Below are positions 22,688-30,692 of a stretch of 64,000 nt of DNA, one piece after another. Below the pieces are notes generated by a model, which ran no database searches, was not told the DNA's origin, and saw only the letters and a program-made list of their open reading frames with translations. Source of the stretch: a virus; IMG/VR virus record IMGVR_UViG_3300031746_000008, positions 17,725-81,724 of that record, one strand, 5' to 3'. Position 1 is the stretch's first letter. Each line of letters opens with the position of its first letter. Position numbers and translations under genes: made by a program.

Positions 22688-24412
22688 ATGAATGATTTTA
22701 TAATTAAACCAAAAGTAAAATTAATTGGAAAAAGCATAATAAATATAGATGGTCTAACGGCATTCTTAGAAGATTCAAATATGTGTTGGCCAGAATTTCA
22801 AAGAAAACTTGACTCGAATATTGATCTCGGCGACGACGATGGAAACTGGCTAATAGAGTTCGGCGGAAGAAATTGCTACCAATCATGGCCTAAAAAAGGA
22901 GAAGAATTAAAAGGTAGAACACACGATGAACACCTTAAACATTTAATAGATGTAGGACATGAAAGTTGTTTAGAACATGCGACTTTTAATTTCCAAATTT
23001 GGAATGTGTCAAGATCATTAACTCACGAACTCGTAAGAACTAGAATTGGGGTTGCATATTGTTTATCTGGAGATACTATAATTAATGGCGGAATTAAAAG
23101 TAACGGAAAATGGAGTAACAGAGGAGAAAAAAGAACTATAAAACAAATATATGAATGGACATTGAATGGTCTAAAAAGAGGGAATGTTAAAAAAATTAAA
23201 GTAAGATGTTTTGATGGAGAGCAATTTGTTCAAGCAAATATAAAATCTGTTCAAAAATCTGGTATTAAAAATACATATACGATGATTCTTGAAAACGGTA
23301 AACAAATATGTTGTTCTAAAGATCATAAATTTTTAGTAAAAACAAAGTTTGCAAATGTATGGAAATCTCTACAAAATATTAAAAAAAATGATTTAATCGC
23401 AACAAATGGAATTGTTTCCCACAAATCTAAAGAATGGTTATATGAACAATATTATATTAAAAATTTATTGCCAAAAGAAATTGCGAATATATGTAGAGTT
23501 AGTAGGCAGACTATAATGAATTGGATTAAATATTTTAATATACAAAAGTCTATTCGACCGCCAATAACAGAGTTAACAAGAAAAAAATTAAGTGATAGAA
23601 AAAGCAAAAATAATAGCCCAGCGTGGAAAGGAAATCTGGCAGGGATAGAAGCTGGAAGAGCAAGAGCAAGAAGATGGTATAAAAGTAGGCCGTGTGAAAA
23701 ATGTCGTTCTATAAATAATATTGTAAGACATCATATTGATAGAAATACGTTAAATAATGATATTAACAATATTATATTTTTATGTAGTTCCTGCCATAGA
23801 AAACTTCATAATGATGAAGATGGACACCCTAATTGTCTAACAATAAAATGGACAAAAGTAATAGATATTAAATATTGTTGTAAACAAATGACTTACGATT
23901 TAGAAATTGATCATCCTGCACATAATTTTGTTGCTAATGGATTCGTAACTCATAACTCACAATTATCACAGAGATATGTAGATTCCTCTAATGTCTCTTT
24001 TATTATTCCGGGAGCTATTTGCGAACTAGGAATTAAAAAACCAGAAATTCTAGAGAAATGGAAAGAATTTTGCTTAAAATCAAGAAATTTCTATGAAGAA
24101 TTAACAATAGAACTTTCAGAATTATATAAAAACATTGAAAATAAAACAGAAAAAAGAAAAAAAGCTAGGCAAGCAGCGAGAAGTGTCCTACCAGGATGCA
24201 CAGAAACGAAAATCATGACAACTTTAAACGGAAGATCCGTTAGATATTTTATGAGTCTAAGAGGAGGAGAAGGTGTAGAACCTGAAATAAGATCTTTGAG
24301 TGTTGAAATGTTCAAAATAATGCAACAAGAATTTCCTCTTATTGTGTACAAAATGGAACTTTTTAAACTCCAGGATGGAAGCGAGGGGGTGCGTAGAATT
24401 TTAAATGAATAA
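22688..24412 (+). CDS. thyX: Flavin-dependent thymidylate synthase ThyX with intein
   Basis: Extein features: GGRNCYQSW, the GHESCLEHATFNF block with the conserved His, and the ThyX signature RTRIGVAY + SQLSQRY, which the intein splits exactly. LPGCTETKIMTTLNGRS and the RxxF...RGG segment follow. The spliced enzyme would be 275 residues, normal for ThyX. It converts dUMP to dTMP with FAD and methylene-folate. ATG follows CAAGGAGAATTGAA. The 3' end overlaps an endonuclease gene by eight bases. Confidence 0.93.
   Translation: MNDFIIKPKVKLIGKSIINIDGLTAFLEDSNMCWPEFQRKLDSNIDLGDDDGNWLIEFGGRNCYQSWPKKGEELKGRTHDEHLKHLIDVGHESCLEHATFNFQIWNVSRSLTHELVRTRIGVAYCLSGDTIINGGIKSNGKWSNRGEKRTIKQIYEWTLNGLKRGNVKKIKVRCFDGEQFVQANIKSVQKSGIKNTYTMILENGKQICCSKDHKFLVKTKFANVWKSLQNIKKNDLIATNGIVSHKSKEWLYEQYYIKNLLPKEIANICRVSRQTIMNWIKYFNIQKSIRPPITELTRKKLSDRKSKNNSPAWKGNLAGIEAGRARARRWYKSRPCEKCRSINNIVRHHIDRNTLNNDINNIIFLCSSCHRKLHNDEDGHPNCLTIKWTKVIDIKYCCKQMTYDLEIDHPAHNFVANGFVTHNSQLSQRYVDSSNVSFIIPGAICELGIKKPEILEKWKEFCLKSRNFYEELTIELSELYKNIENKTEKRKKARQAARSVLPGCTETKIMTTLNGRSVRYFMSLRGGEGVEPEIRSLSVEMFKIMQQEFPLIVYKMELFKLQDGSEGVRRILNE
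23060..23956 (+). mobile_element. Intein in ThyX with HNH endonuclease
   Basis: 299 residues (125-423). Block A is CLSGDTIING; block B is CCSKDHKFLV; the end YDLEIDHPAHNFVANG...THN is followed by Ser. Between them are a helix-turn-helix (LPKEIANICRVSRQTIMNW), the SPAWKGN motif and an HNH nuclease with paired cysteines (CEKC, then HHIDRN, CSSCHRK). Splicing and homing functions both look intact. Confidence 0.92.
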
Positions 24413-25067
24413 AATTAAAGATTTAATTGGTAAAAAATTCGGAAGATTAACTGTCATTAAAGAATATGGTAAAAACAAATTAGGTCGAATCCTATACGAG
24501 TGCTTGTGTGATTGTGGTATTATTAAAATAATTCCTCGTTATAGCCTTGTGACAGGGAATACAAAAAGTTGTGGATGTTTGATGATAGAAAAAATAAAAT
24601 TGGCTCAAACAAAACATAATCATACCAAAAATAACAAAGCATCAAAAACATATGAAGCATATCATCACATGATACAAAGATGCACAAATCCAAATGATAA
24701 ATCATATAAAAACTATGGAGGAAGAACACAGCCAATCACTGTTTGTAGAAGATGGTCAAATAAGAAAAATGGATTTCAAAACTTTTTAAAAGACATGGGA
24801 GAATGTTCTCCTGGATTAACACTTGAAAGAATAAATAACAATTTAGGGTATTATAAATCAAATTGCAGATGGGCAACACGAAAAGAACAGAATAGAAATA
24901 AAAGAAATAATATTGTTATTCCATTGAATGGAAAATTATTGTGTTTAAAAGACTATTGTAAAATAAAAAATTTAAACTACAATGCGATTATAATAAGAAT
25001 AAATACTCTTAAATGGCCCCTAGAAAAAGCTTTAACAACATCAATCAAGAAAAGAAAAAAAAATTAA
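24405..25067 (+). CDS. Zinc/HNH-type putative homing endonuclease
   Basis: DLIGKKFGRL, CLCDCG/KSCGC, YGGRTQPITVCRRW, an HNH-like block (LERINNNLGYYKSNCRW) and the WPLEKALTTSIKK tail in family order. It starts within the last codons of thyX, a gene that also carries an intein, so two unrelated mobile endonucleases share this target. Confidence 0.8.
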   Translation: MNKIKDLIGKKFGRLTVIKEYGKNKLGRILYECLCDCGIIKIIPRYSLVTGNTKSCGCLMIEKIKLAQTKHNHTKNNKASKTYEAYHHMIQRCTNPNDKSYKNYGGRTQPITVCRRWSNKKNGFQNFLKDMGECSPGLTLERINNNLGYYKSNCRWATRKEQNRNKRNNIVIPLNGKLLCLKDYCKIKNLNYNAIIIRINTLKWPLEKALTTSIKKRKKN

Positions 25068-25088
25068 ATAATTTTAAGGAAAAATAAT

Positions 25089-25292
25089 ATGCAAAAGGAA
25101 TTCTTTAAATGCAGTAGAAAAAAAATTAAAAAATTAGTAAAAGATTTAAAAGAAGATACTGAAATGTTGGATTTATCAAAAATACAATTAATTGATAAGA
25201 TACGAAAATTGATAGAAACAAATAAAAGATTGAGAAGAAAGATAAAGTTATTTAATAATGATTTTAGATTCAGTAAATATAGTATGAATTAA
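25089..25292 (+). CDS. Small lysine-rich helical protein
   Basis: 67 residues, almost entirely helical and basic (KKIKKLVKDLKEDTEML). AAGGAAAAATA precedes the ATG. Weakly similar in layout to the small protein at 12350, which also follows a zinc/HNH endonuclease. Function unknown. Confidence 0.5.
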   Translation: MQKEFFKCSRKKIKKLVKDLKEDTEMLDLSKIQLIDKIRKLIETNKRLRRKIKLFNNDFRFSKYSMN

Positions 25293-25311
25293 AGATATAC
25301 TTTATTATAAT

Positions 25312-25340
25312 TAGACACAAACCGAATGTGTATGTATAAT
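25312..25340 (+). promoter_or_regulatory. Sigma70-like promoter
   Basis: TAGACA, 17 bases, then TATAAT, ending at 25340. It lies in the gap before the clpP-like gene and faces it. Confidence 0.55.
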
Positions 25341-25484
25341 ATAGCACGACAAGAAATTGCGGTTAAAGGTAAGGCTGGATGAATAAAATGATGCCCATTA
25401 AAAATAATGCCGCGAATCTCCCCGATTCACACATCTTATCCTTGTCTAGCAAGCCTAAAAAATTTCATTTTTTAAATGATTCTT

Positions 25485-25494
25485 GTGGTATAAT
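25485..25494 (+). promoter_or_regulatory. Extended -10 promoter candidate
   Basis: TGTGGTATAAT is an extended -10 without a clear -35, about 65 bases before the clpP-like start. A very similar TGTGTATAAT occurs at 30350-30359. Confidence 0.4.
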
Positions 25495-25557
25495 TAATTA
25501 TGAAACATTGGCAATATACCCCTATGTACATTTTTTTTTTCAATTCCGAGAAATTAA

Positions 25558-26187
25558 ATGAAAAATAAAAAAGAAGAGCCCGAATGCGATTGCGAAGTTT
25601 GCCAAGCAGAAAATGATTTAAATAACGATCTAGAAGAAATGTTAATAAAGACCCGTCGCATCCTTCTCACAGGAGAAATTACAGATCAAAAAGCAGACTA
25701 TATTTGCCAGAGATTACAGGCATACGCTTTTAATAAATTACCAGTATATATTTATATTAATAGTGCCGGTGGAGAATTGGGTGGTGGTTATGCAATTATA
25801 GATACTATGGAACTTAGTCCATTTCCTATATATACCATTGTGCGCGGAACCTCGGCAAGTATGGCGGCTACGATAACAGCTTACGGAACCAAGGGGTGTC
25901 GTTTCATTACTAAAAATAGTACGATGTTTCTTCATAATATTAATGTTGCACTTCCTGAGAATGAAATTCTTTCACAAAAAACAGCTATAGAACATTTGAC
26001 GAAATATTCGGAAGATAAAACGAAAGATCTTGTTTCCAGACTTAAAATTAATAGGAAAAAATTTAATGAATTGTTAAATAAAACAACTTGGTTAATGCCG
26101 GAAGAAGCTATTAAGATTGGGATTGTAGATGGAATTTGGACAAAGGAAATGGAAGATAAGTTAAATATTAATTCTTTAAAGGAATAA
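25558..26187 (+). CDS. ClpP-like serine protease
   Basis: 209 residues of the ClpP/crotonase fold: ILLTGEITDQKAD, then VYIYINSAGGELGGGYAI, the catalytic Ser in GTSASMAA, His in TMFLHN, and the C-terminal EEAIKIGIVDGI. It could be a virion-maturation protease, as ClpP-like enzymes are in some phages, or a regulatory protease; no capsid gene is visible here. The N-terminal Cys/acidic stretch (ECDCEVCQ) is unusual for ClpP. Confidence 0.85.
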   Translation: MKNKKEEPECDCEVCQAENDLNNDLEEMLIKTRRILLTGEITDQKADYICQRLQAYAFNKLPVYIYINSAGGELGGGYAIIDTMELSPFPIYTIVRGTSASMAATITAYGTKGCRFITKNSTMFLHNINVALPENEILSQKTAIEHLTKYSEDKTKDLVSRLKINRKKFNELLNKTTWLMPEEAIKIGIVDGIWTKEMEDKLNINSLKE

Positions 26188-26189
26188 TA

Positions 26190-26714
26190 ATGGTTAAAAG
26201 AAGAATAACCAGTGGATATTTTGATTTTTATTACAAACAAAAATATAACTTATTAAAAAAAATAGCAAATGATTTGTTTAAAAAATTTGGAAAAGGATAT
26301 GATGAAAATTATCTCAACGATTTTCTTTCAATTGCAAGAACAGAACTTTTATATTCTATGATTCATTTTAATATAACTTTAGGTGCTTTTAATACTTTTC
26401 TTTATCATCGTGTAAGTGGGTCTATAAGACATTTTATAGATTCAAACATAAAACAAGCAACGAGATACGAAACAGAATTAAGAAAAGAGTTTATTAATGC
26501 TGAATATAACGAGCCAGTCGGATCGGGACTTATTATTGAAGAAATGTTTGATTCTTTAAAAGAAGAAGAAGCGGAAGTTCTGAGACTGAGATATCTAAGT
26601 AATATGACTCTTTTAGAAATTACAGAAAAAACGGGATTTTCAACTTATTCTATATTGAATTTGCAAAAAAAAGCAACCGAAAAATTAATATTAAAGTTTG
26701 GTGATAAAATTTAA
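26190..26714 (+). CDS. Sigma-70 family RNA polymerase sigma factor
   Basis: Region 2-like N-terminal helices (YLNDFLSIARTELL, FNTFLYHRVSGSIRHFI), then region 4: LKEEEAEVLRLRYLSNMT followed by the helix-turn-helix LLEITEKTGFSTYSI. 174 residues, the size of small ECF-like or sporulation-type phage sigma factors. It would redirect host RNA polymerase to late or middle phage promoters. Two bases after the clpP-like stop, so co-transcribed. Confidence 0.8.
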   Translation: MVKRRITSGYFDFYYKQKYNLLKKIANDLFKKFGKGYDENYLNDFLSIARTELLYSMIHFNITLGAFNTFLYHRVSGSIRHFIDSNIKQATRYETELRKEFINAEYNEPVGSGLIIEEMFDSLKEEEAEVLRLRYLSNMTLLEITEKTGFSTYSILNLQKKATEKLILKFGDKI

Positions 26715-27596
26715 ATGAGCAAGTTTATTGATTTAACGGAACAAAAATTTAATAGATTATTAGTAATAAAAAGGGAGGAAAACGATAGATTTGGAAAGAC
26801 AAGGTGGTTGTGCAGATGTGATTGTGGAAATGAAAAGATAATTAATGGCAATAGTCTTGTGTCCGGAAGCAGCAAAAGTTGTGGTTGTCTAAACACAGAG
26901 AAAATACAACTTCGAAACATTAAAAATAAACATGGGGAAACTCATGGATGCTCTGGAACAAAAACATATAGGGCTTGGGGTAGTATGATTCAAAGATGTA
27001 CCAATTCAAAACACATAGGATATAAAAATTACGGAGGACGAGATAAGCCAATAACGGTTTGCGATAGATGGAATCCCAAAAAGGGCGGATCGTTTGAAAA
27101 CTTTTTAAAAGATATTGGTGAAATACCCAAAGGGCTAACATTCGATAGAATAGATAACAATGGAGATTATTCTCTTGACAACTGGAGATTAGCAACAAGA
27201 AGCGTGCAGGCTAAAAATAGAAGGACAAATATAAAAATTGATAGACTGTGTTTAAAAGATTATTGCAAAATTAAAAATTTAAACTATAGTACAATTCGTG
27301 GCAGAATTCGTAATGGTATGTCTTTAGAAAAGGCATTAAATATTCCAATTAGAAAAAGAAATAAACTGCGAATAGATTTGAAAGGTAATTTGATTATGCA
27401 AGATGATCTTAAATCAATTTCAGAAGAATTAGACAAGTTCGATGCGCAAAAGGCCGAGGCGTTTGTTAAAAAAGTTGGTCCTCCTGGCAAAGAGTGGTGT
27501 GTTGTGAGTGAAAGAACAGGGAAGAAATTAGCATGTTACCCAACTAAAAAAGAGGCCGAAGATAGGCTCGAATTTATTAAGAGGTTCGCCAAGTGA
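26715..27596 (+). CDS. Zinc/HNH putative homing endonuclease read through into a second small domain
   Basis: Residues 1-217 are the endonuclease family (FIDLTEQKFNRL, CRCDCG/KSCGC, YGGRDKPITVCDRW, FDRIDNNGDYSLDNW, ALNIPIRKR). With no stop codon, the frame continues into about 76 residues ending EWCVVSERTGKKLACYPTKK...FIKRFAK, a motif known from short phage proteins. An ATG at 27396 preceded by GAAAGG could start that part separately. Either a stop codon was lost or two proteins are made from one frame. Confidence 0.7.
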   Translation: MSKFIDLTEQKFNRLLVIKREENDRFGKTRWLCRCDCGNEKIINGNSLVSGSSKSCGCLNTEKIQLRNIKNKHGETHGCSGTKTYRAWGSMIQRCTNSKHIGYKNYGGRDKPITVCDRWNPKKGGSFENFLKDIGEIPKGLTFDRIDNNGDYSLDNWRLATRSVQAKNRRTNIKIDRLCLKDYCKIKNLNYSTIRGRIRNGMSLEKALNIPIRKRNKLRIDLKGNLIMQDDLKSISEELDKFDAQKAEAFVKKVGPPGKEWCVVSERTGKKLACYPTKKEAEDRLEFIKRFAK

Positions 27597-27738
27597 TAGA
27601 AGAATTTTTTAATAATATTACGGAGATTTGGCGGGATACGAGGAATTGTGTCAGATCTCTAGTTTAGGGATAATAAAAGGAGTTACAGGTGGATTTGGAA
27701 ATACGTGCAATAAAATTTTAAAATCTAGAAACATGTAA
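27593..27738 (+). pseudogene. Frameshifted NUMOD4-HNH endonuclease remnant
   Basis: One frame reads EIWRD; the next frame continues YEELCQISSLGIIKG and then NKILKSRNM before stopping. Together they match NUMOD4 (EIWK-x-x-YEGLYQIS-x-LG), broken by a single frameshift and missing the HNH half. The segment lies between the fused endonuclease gene and a lipoprotein gene. Confidence 0.6.
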
Positions 27739-27778
27739 AATTAAGTGTATAAAACAAAGGAAAGAAAAGGAGAAATTT

Positions 27779-28261
27779 ATGGTAAAAATGATTAAATTGG
27801 CTCTGGTGTCACAAATGTTTTTGTATGGCGGTTGTGCGATGTTGAGTTCCCCCCAAAATGCGGCGAAACTTAGTAATCCTTCACTTCACTTTGAAAGGAA
27901 TAGTCGCGGTGTTACATTTGATGCAGGAAGTGAATTTAATGGTAAACTTAAGGGTAAATATGATGCAACAACTGGATCGTTTGATATTGATACGGAGGTT
28001 AATTCTAGCCCGTCTCCAGTTATAGCCGCAGAATCAGAAAGAGCACAGGCGATGTTCCAGTTCTATCAAGTTCAAGCAGAAGCCCATAAAGCAGATATGC
28101 AGGCGTTTGCCAGCATCATTAATAATGCTATTTCAGCTATTCCAGGTGTTCTTGGTGGAATAAATAATCAGCCATCACCGCCATCCTCTACCCCTTCTTT
28201 GAAAGAAATATTGGATCTACTTAAAGAAATTAAAGCTTTAAATTCAAAGCCGACGCCGTAA
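27779..28261 (+). CDS. Putative lipoprotein
   Basis: 160 residues. Signal peptide IKLALVSQMFLYGGC with a lipobox and Cys19, then a beta-rich part (DAGSEFNGKLKGKYD), a helical segment (SERAQAMFQFYQVQAEAHK) and a Pro-rich linker near the end. Probably anchored in the host membrane. AAAAGGAGAAATTT precedes the start. Function unknown; its neighbour is a membrane-anchored protease. Confidence 0.7.
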   Translation: MVKMIKLALVSQMFLYGGCAMLSSPQNAAKLSNPSLHFERNSRGVTFDAGSEFNGKLKGKYDATTGSFDIDTEVNSSPSPVIAAESERAQAMFQFYQVQAEAHKADMQAFASIINNAISAIPGVLGGINNQPSPPSSTPSLKEILDLLKEIKALNSKPTP

Positions 28262-28280
28262 AATATAATGGAGACATAAT

Positions 28281-29015
28281 ATGAAAAAAAGTTTTCTTCA
28301 AAACAATAAAAAATTATTAACGTCGTATTTTGTATGTCTTGTGATGGTGTGTGTGACAGTATTTTTTCTCACAAGTACCCCTATTAAATCGACTCAAAAA
28401 ATGAACGATTCGGTAGTAAAAATAGAAACTGAGTTTGGATATGGTTCTGGGGTTATCATAGGTAAAGAAAAACAGGAAGAAAAATTTCTTTATTATGTCT
28501 TGACGGCCTTCCATCTAATAAATGGCCAGATACCTGAAGAAGACAAATTATCTTCACAAGAAATTCCATTTTTGTTAACTTCTTATAATGATAAAGAGGA
28601 GGTTGTAGGAGTTAATAATGGAACATTTTTTTCTAGTGACGAAAAATTAGATGTGATGGTAATTACTTTTTTGTCTACGCGAGATTTTGCTGTAACAAAA
28701 ATTTCTACGAATTATGAATTAATAAAAGAAGTTTATTCTTGTACTTGTCAATTATCGGAATTTCCATCTGTGACTAAAGGAATAATTTCAAGATTAGCGG
28801 GGCACTTTATAATTAGTGATGCTCAAATATCTCCAGGCTCAAGTGGCGGCGGATTATTTGTGAAATATGGTGACGAATATTGTTTAATCGGAGTTGCAGT
28901 ACAGGTAGCGATAAGAGGGGAGTATATCTTTTTCCATTGTTCTTATTATGTTTCTTCGAAATCATTTATCAGATTCTTAAAAGATAACAAGATTCCAATT
29001 GTGGTTCAGAATTAA
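28281..29015 (+). CDS. Membrane-anchored trypsin-like serine protease
   Basis: An N-terminal transmembrane helix (residues 13-33, TSYFVCLVMVCVTVFFLTS) is followed by an S1-type fold: His in LTAFH, Asp in KLDVMVI, and catalytic Ser in PGSSGGGLF. It would face the periplasm or outside. With the lipoprotein just upstream it suggests modification of the host envelope or superinfection control; that is inference. Confidence 0.85.
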   Translation: MKKSFLQNNKKLLTSYFVCLVMVCVTVFFLTSTPIKSTQKMNDSVVKIETEFGYGSGVIIGKEKQEEKFLYYVLTAFHLINGQIPEEDKLSSQEIPFLLTSYNDKEEVVGVNNGTFFSSDEKLDVMVITFLSTRDFAVTKISTNYELIKEVYSCTCQLSEFPSVTKGIISRLAGHFIISDAQISPGSSGGGLFVKYGDEYCLIGVAVQVAIRGEYIFFHCSYYVSSKSFIRFLKDNKIPIVVQN

Positions 29016-29022
29016 TAAAAAT

Positions 29023-29787
29023 ATGAATAAGCAGTGGTCAAGAGAAGACGAGATTTGGTTAATAAATAATTATAAATTAATGAAAATCCATGAATTATCT
29101 AAATATCTTGGAAGAACAATTCCTTCTATCAACAACAAACTAATCAAATTGAATTGTGCTAAGTCAATTGATAAAAAACATTGGACACAAAAAGATATAA
29201 ATTATTTAACAGATAATTATAAAAAAATATCTATAAAAACAATAGCCCAAACTTTGCATAGATCTAAAAAACAGGTATATTGTAAACTTTATGCTATTAA
29301 ACATTGTATAGGCAATGGTCGTAAAAGGGGTGGAGAAGAAGAAAATCAAAAACTTCTTATTTTATATAATGAAAATAAAAATTTAAATGAAATAAAAGAA
29401 ATACTTGGACTATCAATTAACTCTATAAGAACAAAATTAAGAAAATATCATATATCTTCATATAAAGAACGTAGTACAAAACTACGTTTTAGGTCAAAAA
29501 ATTTCTATTCATCTATCAAACAAGCAATGCAAAATGGGACTGTTGGATCAGAATGCTGTTTATGTAGATATAATTTGTGTATAGATTTGCACCACATAGA
29601 CGGGAACAGAGAAAACAACACCAAAGAAAATATTTCTTCTCTTTGTCCAAATCATCACAGAGAAATAGAAAGAGGAATGCATAAAGACAAAAAATTATAT
29701 TGTGTCTGGTGGAAAATTAATTCAGACGGTTCTCTTGGTGAAAAATTTGATAATAATTTAAATTCGAGATCATGTATAATTCAATAG
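29023..29787 (+). CDS. HNH homing endonuclease with Myb/SANT-like repeats
   Basis: The N-terminal half has two tandem helix-turn-helix modules of SANT/Myb type (WSREDEIWLINNY, then WTQKDINYLTDNY) and a third HTH-like segment. The C-terminal half is an HNH nuclease (CCLCRYNLCIDLHHIDGN, then CPNHHREIERG). Start at 29023 gives MNKQWSRED, preferred to the longer frame. Sits between the protease and dCMP deaminase genes. Confidence 0.8.
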   Translation: MNKQWSREDEIWLINNYKLMKIHELSKYLGRTIPSINNKLIKLNCAKSIDKKHWTQKDINYLTDNYKKISIKTIAQTLHRSKKQVYCKLYAIKHCIGNGRKRGGEEENQKLLILYNENKNLNEIKEILGLSINSIRTKLRKYHISSYKERSTKLRFRSKNFYSSIKQAMQNGTVGSECCLCRYNLCIDLHHIDGNRENNTKENISSLCPNHHREIERGMHKDKKLYCVWWKINSDGSLGEKFDNNLNSRSCIIQ

Positions 29788-29807
29788 TAGATTAAAAGGA
29801 GAATTAA

Positions 29808-30338
29808 TTGGACAGGATTTGTTGGGATGATTATTTTATGGGATTAACCCTATTTATTAGCAGGAAAAGTAAAGATAGTTCAACACGCCACGGTTGCCTT
29901 TTAGTAGATAAAAACAATAAAGCTGTCTCTTGGGGGTACAACGGAACACCTAGATCGTGCAAAGAGGAATTGCTTTCGCATTTGGCTCCAGACAAATATT
30001 TTGTCTATATCCACGGAGAATCCAATGCTCTACTCAACGCAAATTCTAGTGTAGAAGGATGCAAGGCATATATTTCTGGACATCCATGTGTTAGATGTTT
30101 ATGTTTATTGATGCAAGCCGGAATTAAAGAAATAATTTATGGTCCCGTAAAATCTAAAAATCCAGAAAGTCCGCATTTTAAAGAATCTGAAAATAAAATA
30201 ATTAAAAATTTATTAGATGGATATGATATTAAATTGAAAGAGTGGGAACCTCAAAATTTGAATTTATTAATTGAGGAATTCAAATCAATTATTAATATAT
30301 TAGAAGAAAATTATAAAACAATTGATATTCCATTTTAA
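29808..30338 (+). CDS. Deoxycytidylate deaminase
   Basis: Zinc-dependent deaminase: HGESNALLN (His/Glu of HxE) and HPCVRCLC (PCxxC). The N-terminus WDDYFMGLTLFIS matches dCMP deaminases, which turn dCMP into dUMP and feed ThyX. TTG start with AAAAGGAGAATTAA in front. At 176 residues it is a full-length family member. Confidence 0.88.
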   Translation: MDRICWDDYFMGLTLFISRKSKDSSTRHGCLLVDKNNKAVSWGYNGTPRSCKEELLSHLAPDKYFVYIHGESNALLNANSSVEGCKAYISGHPCVRCLCLLMQAGIKEIIYGPVKSKNPESPHFKESENKIIKNLLDGYDIKLKEWEPQNLNLLIEEFKSIINILEENYKTIDIPF

Positions 30339-30349
30339 AAATCCAAACT

Positions 30350-30359
30350 TGTGTATAAT
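30350..30359 (+). promoter_or_regulatory. Extended -10 promoter candidate before the nrdJ unit
   Basis: TGTGTATAAT ends 28 bases before the TTG start at 30387, in a short gap with AACAGGAGA as ribosome site. No good -35 hexamer. Confidence 0.4.
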
Positions 30360-30386
30360 CCCTAACAAGAAACAGGAGATCAAATT

Positions 30387-30692
30387 TTGAAAACAGCAGA
30401 AATTCATTTATTATATTTTAAACAGGGCGATGACTTACAAGCGTGTCTAGAGGGGGCGGATTATAATATTGTTCAAGGACTAGAAAATCATTCAGAAATG
30501 CTCAAATACTGTGGTCGTCATTTAGATAAAATTAGAAATCTTATTAAAAATAAATATTTTAAAGAAATTAAAAATATAAAAATAGATGCAGATTGTCATT
30601 TCATATCCATCGAAGGTCCAGACGATTTTATTGATGAATTAGTTGAAAAAGAACTCGCGGAAATTCACGAATACGAAGAAAGTATTGATTAG
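30387..30692 (+). CDS. Small hypothetical protein
   Basis: 101 residues with a TTG start after AACAGGAGA. Acidic, mixed alpha/beta, ending LAEIHEYEESID. It overlaps the ribonucleotide reductase start by one base and may be co-translated. No domain recognised. Confidence 0.6.
   Translation: MKTAEIHLLYFKQGDDLQACLEGADYNIVQGLENHSEMLKYCGRHLDKIRNLIKNKYFKEIKNIKIDADCHFISIEGPDDFIDELVEKELAEIHEYEESID

Larger units (their letters stand above)
25293..25557 (+). other. Non-coding leader region before the clpP-like gene
   Basis: 265 bases with two promoter-like sites and no convincing gene. A 60-codon frame (25379-25561) has protein-like composition only at its start and no good ribosome site. A short 22-codon frame beginning at 25500 overlaps the next gene. 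This looks like the control region of the ClpP-like/sigma factor unit. Confidence 0.5.

Noticed and set aside
25379-25561. 60-codon frame before the clpP-like gene
   Set aside because: No convincing ribosome site or similarity, and it overlaps promoter-like elements; treated as non-coding.
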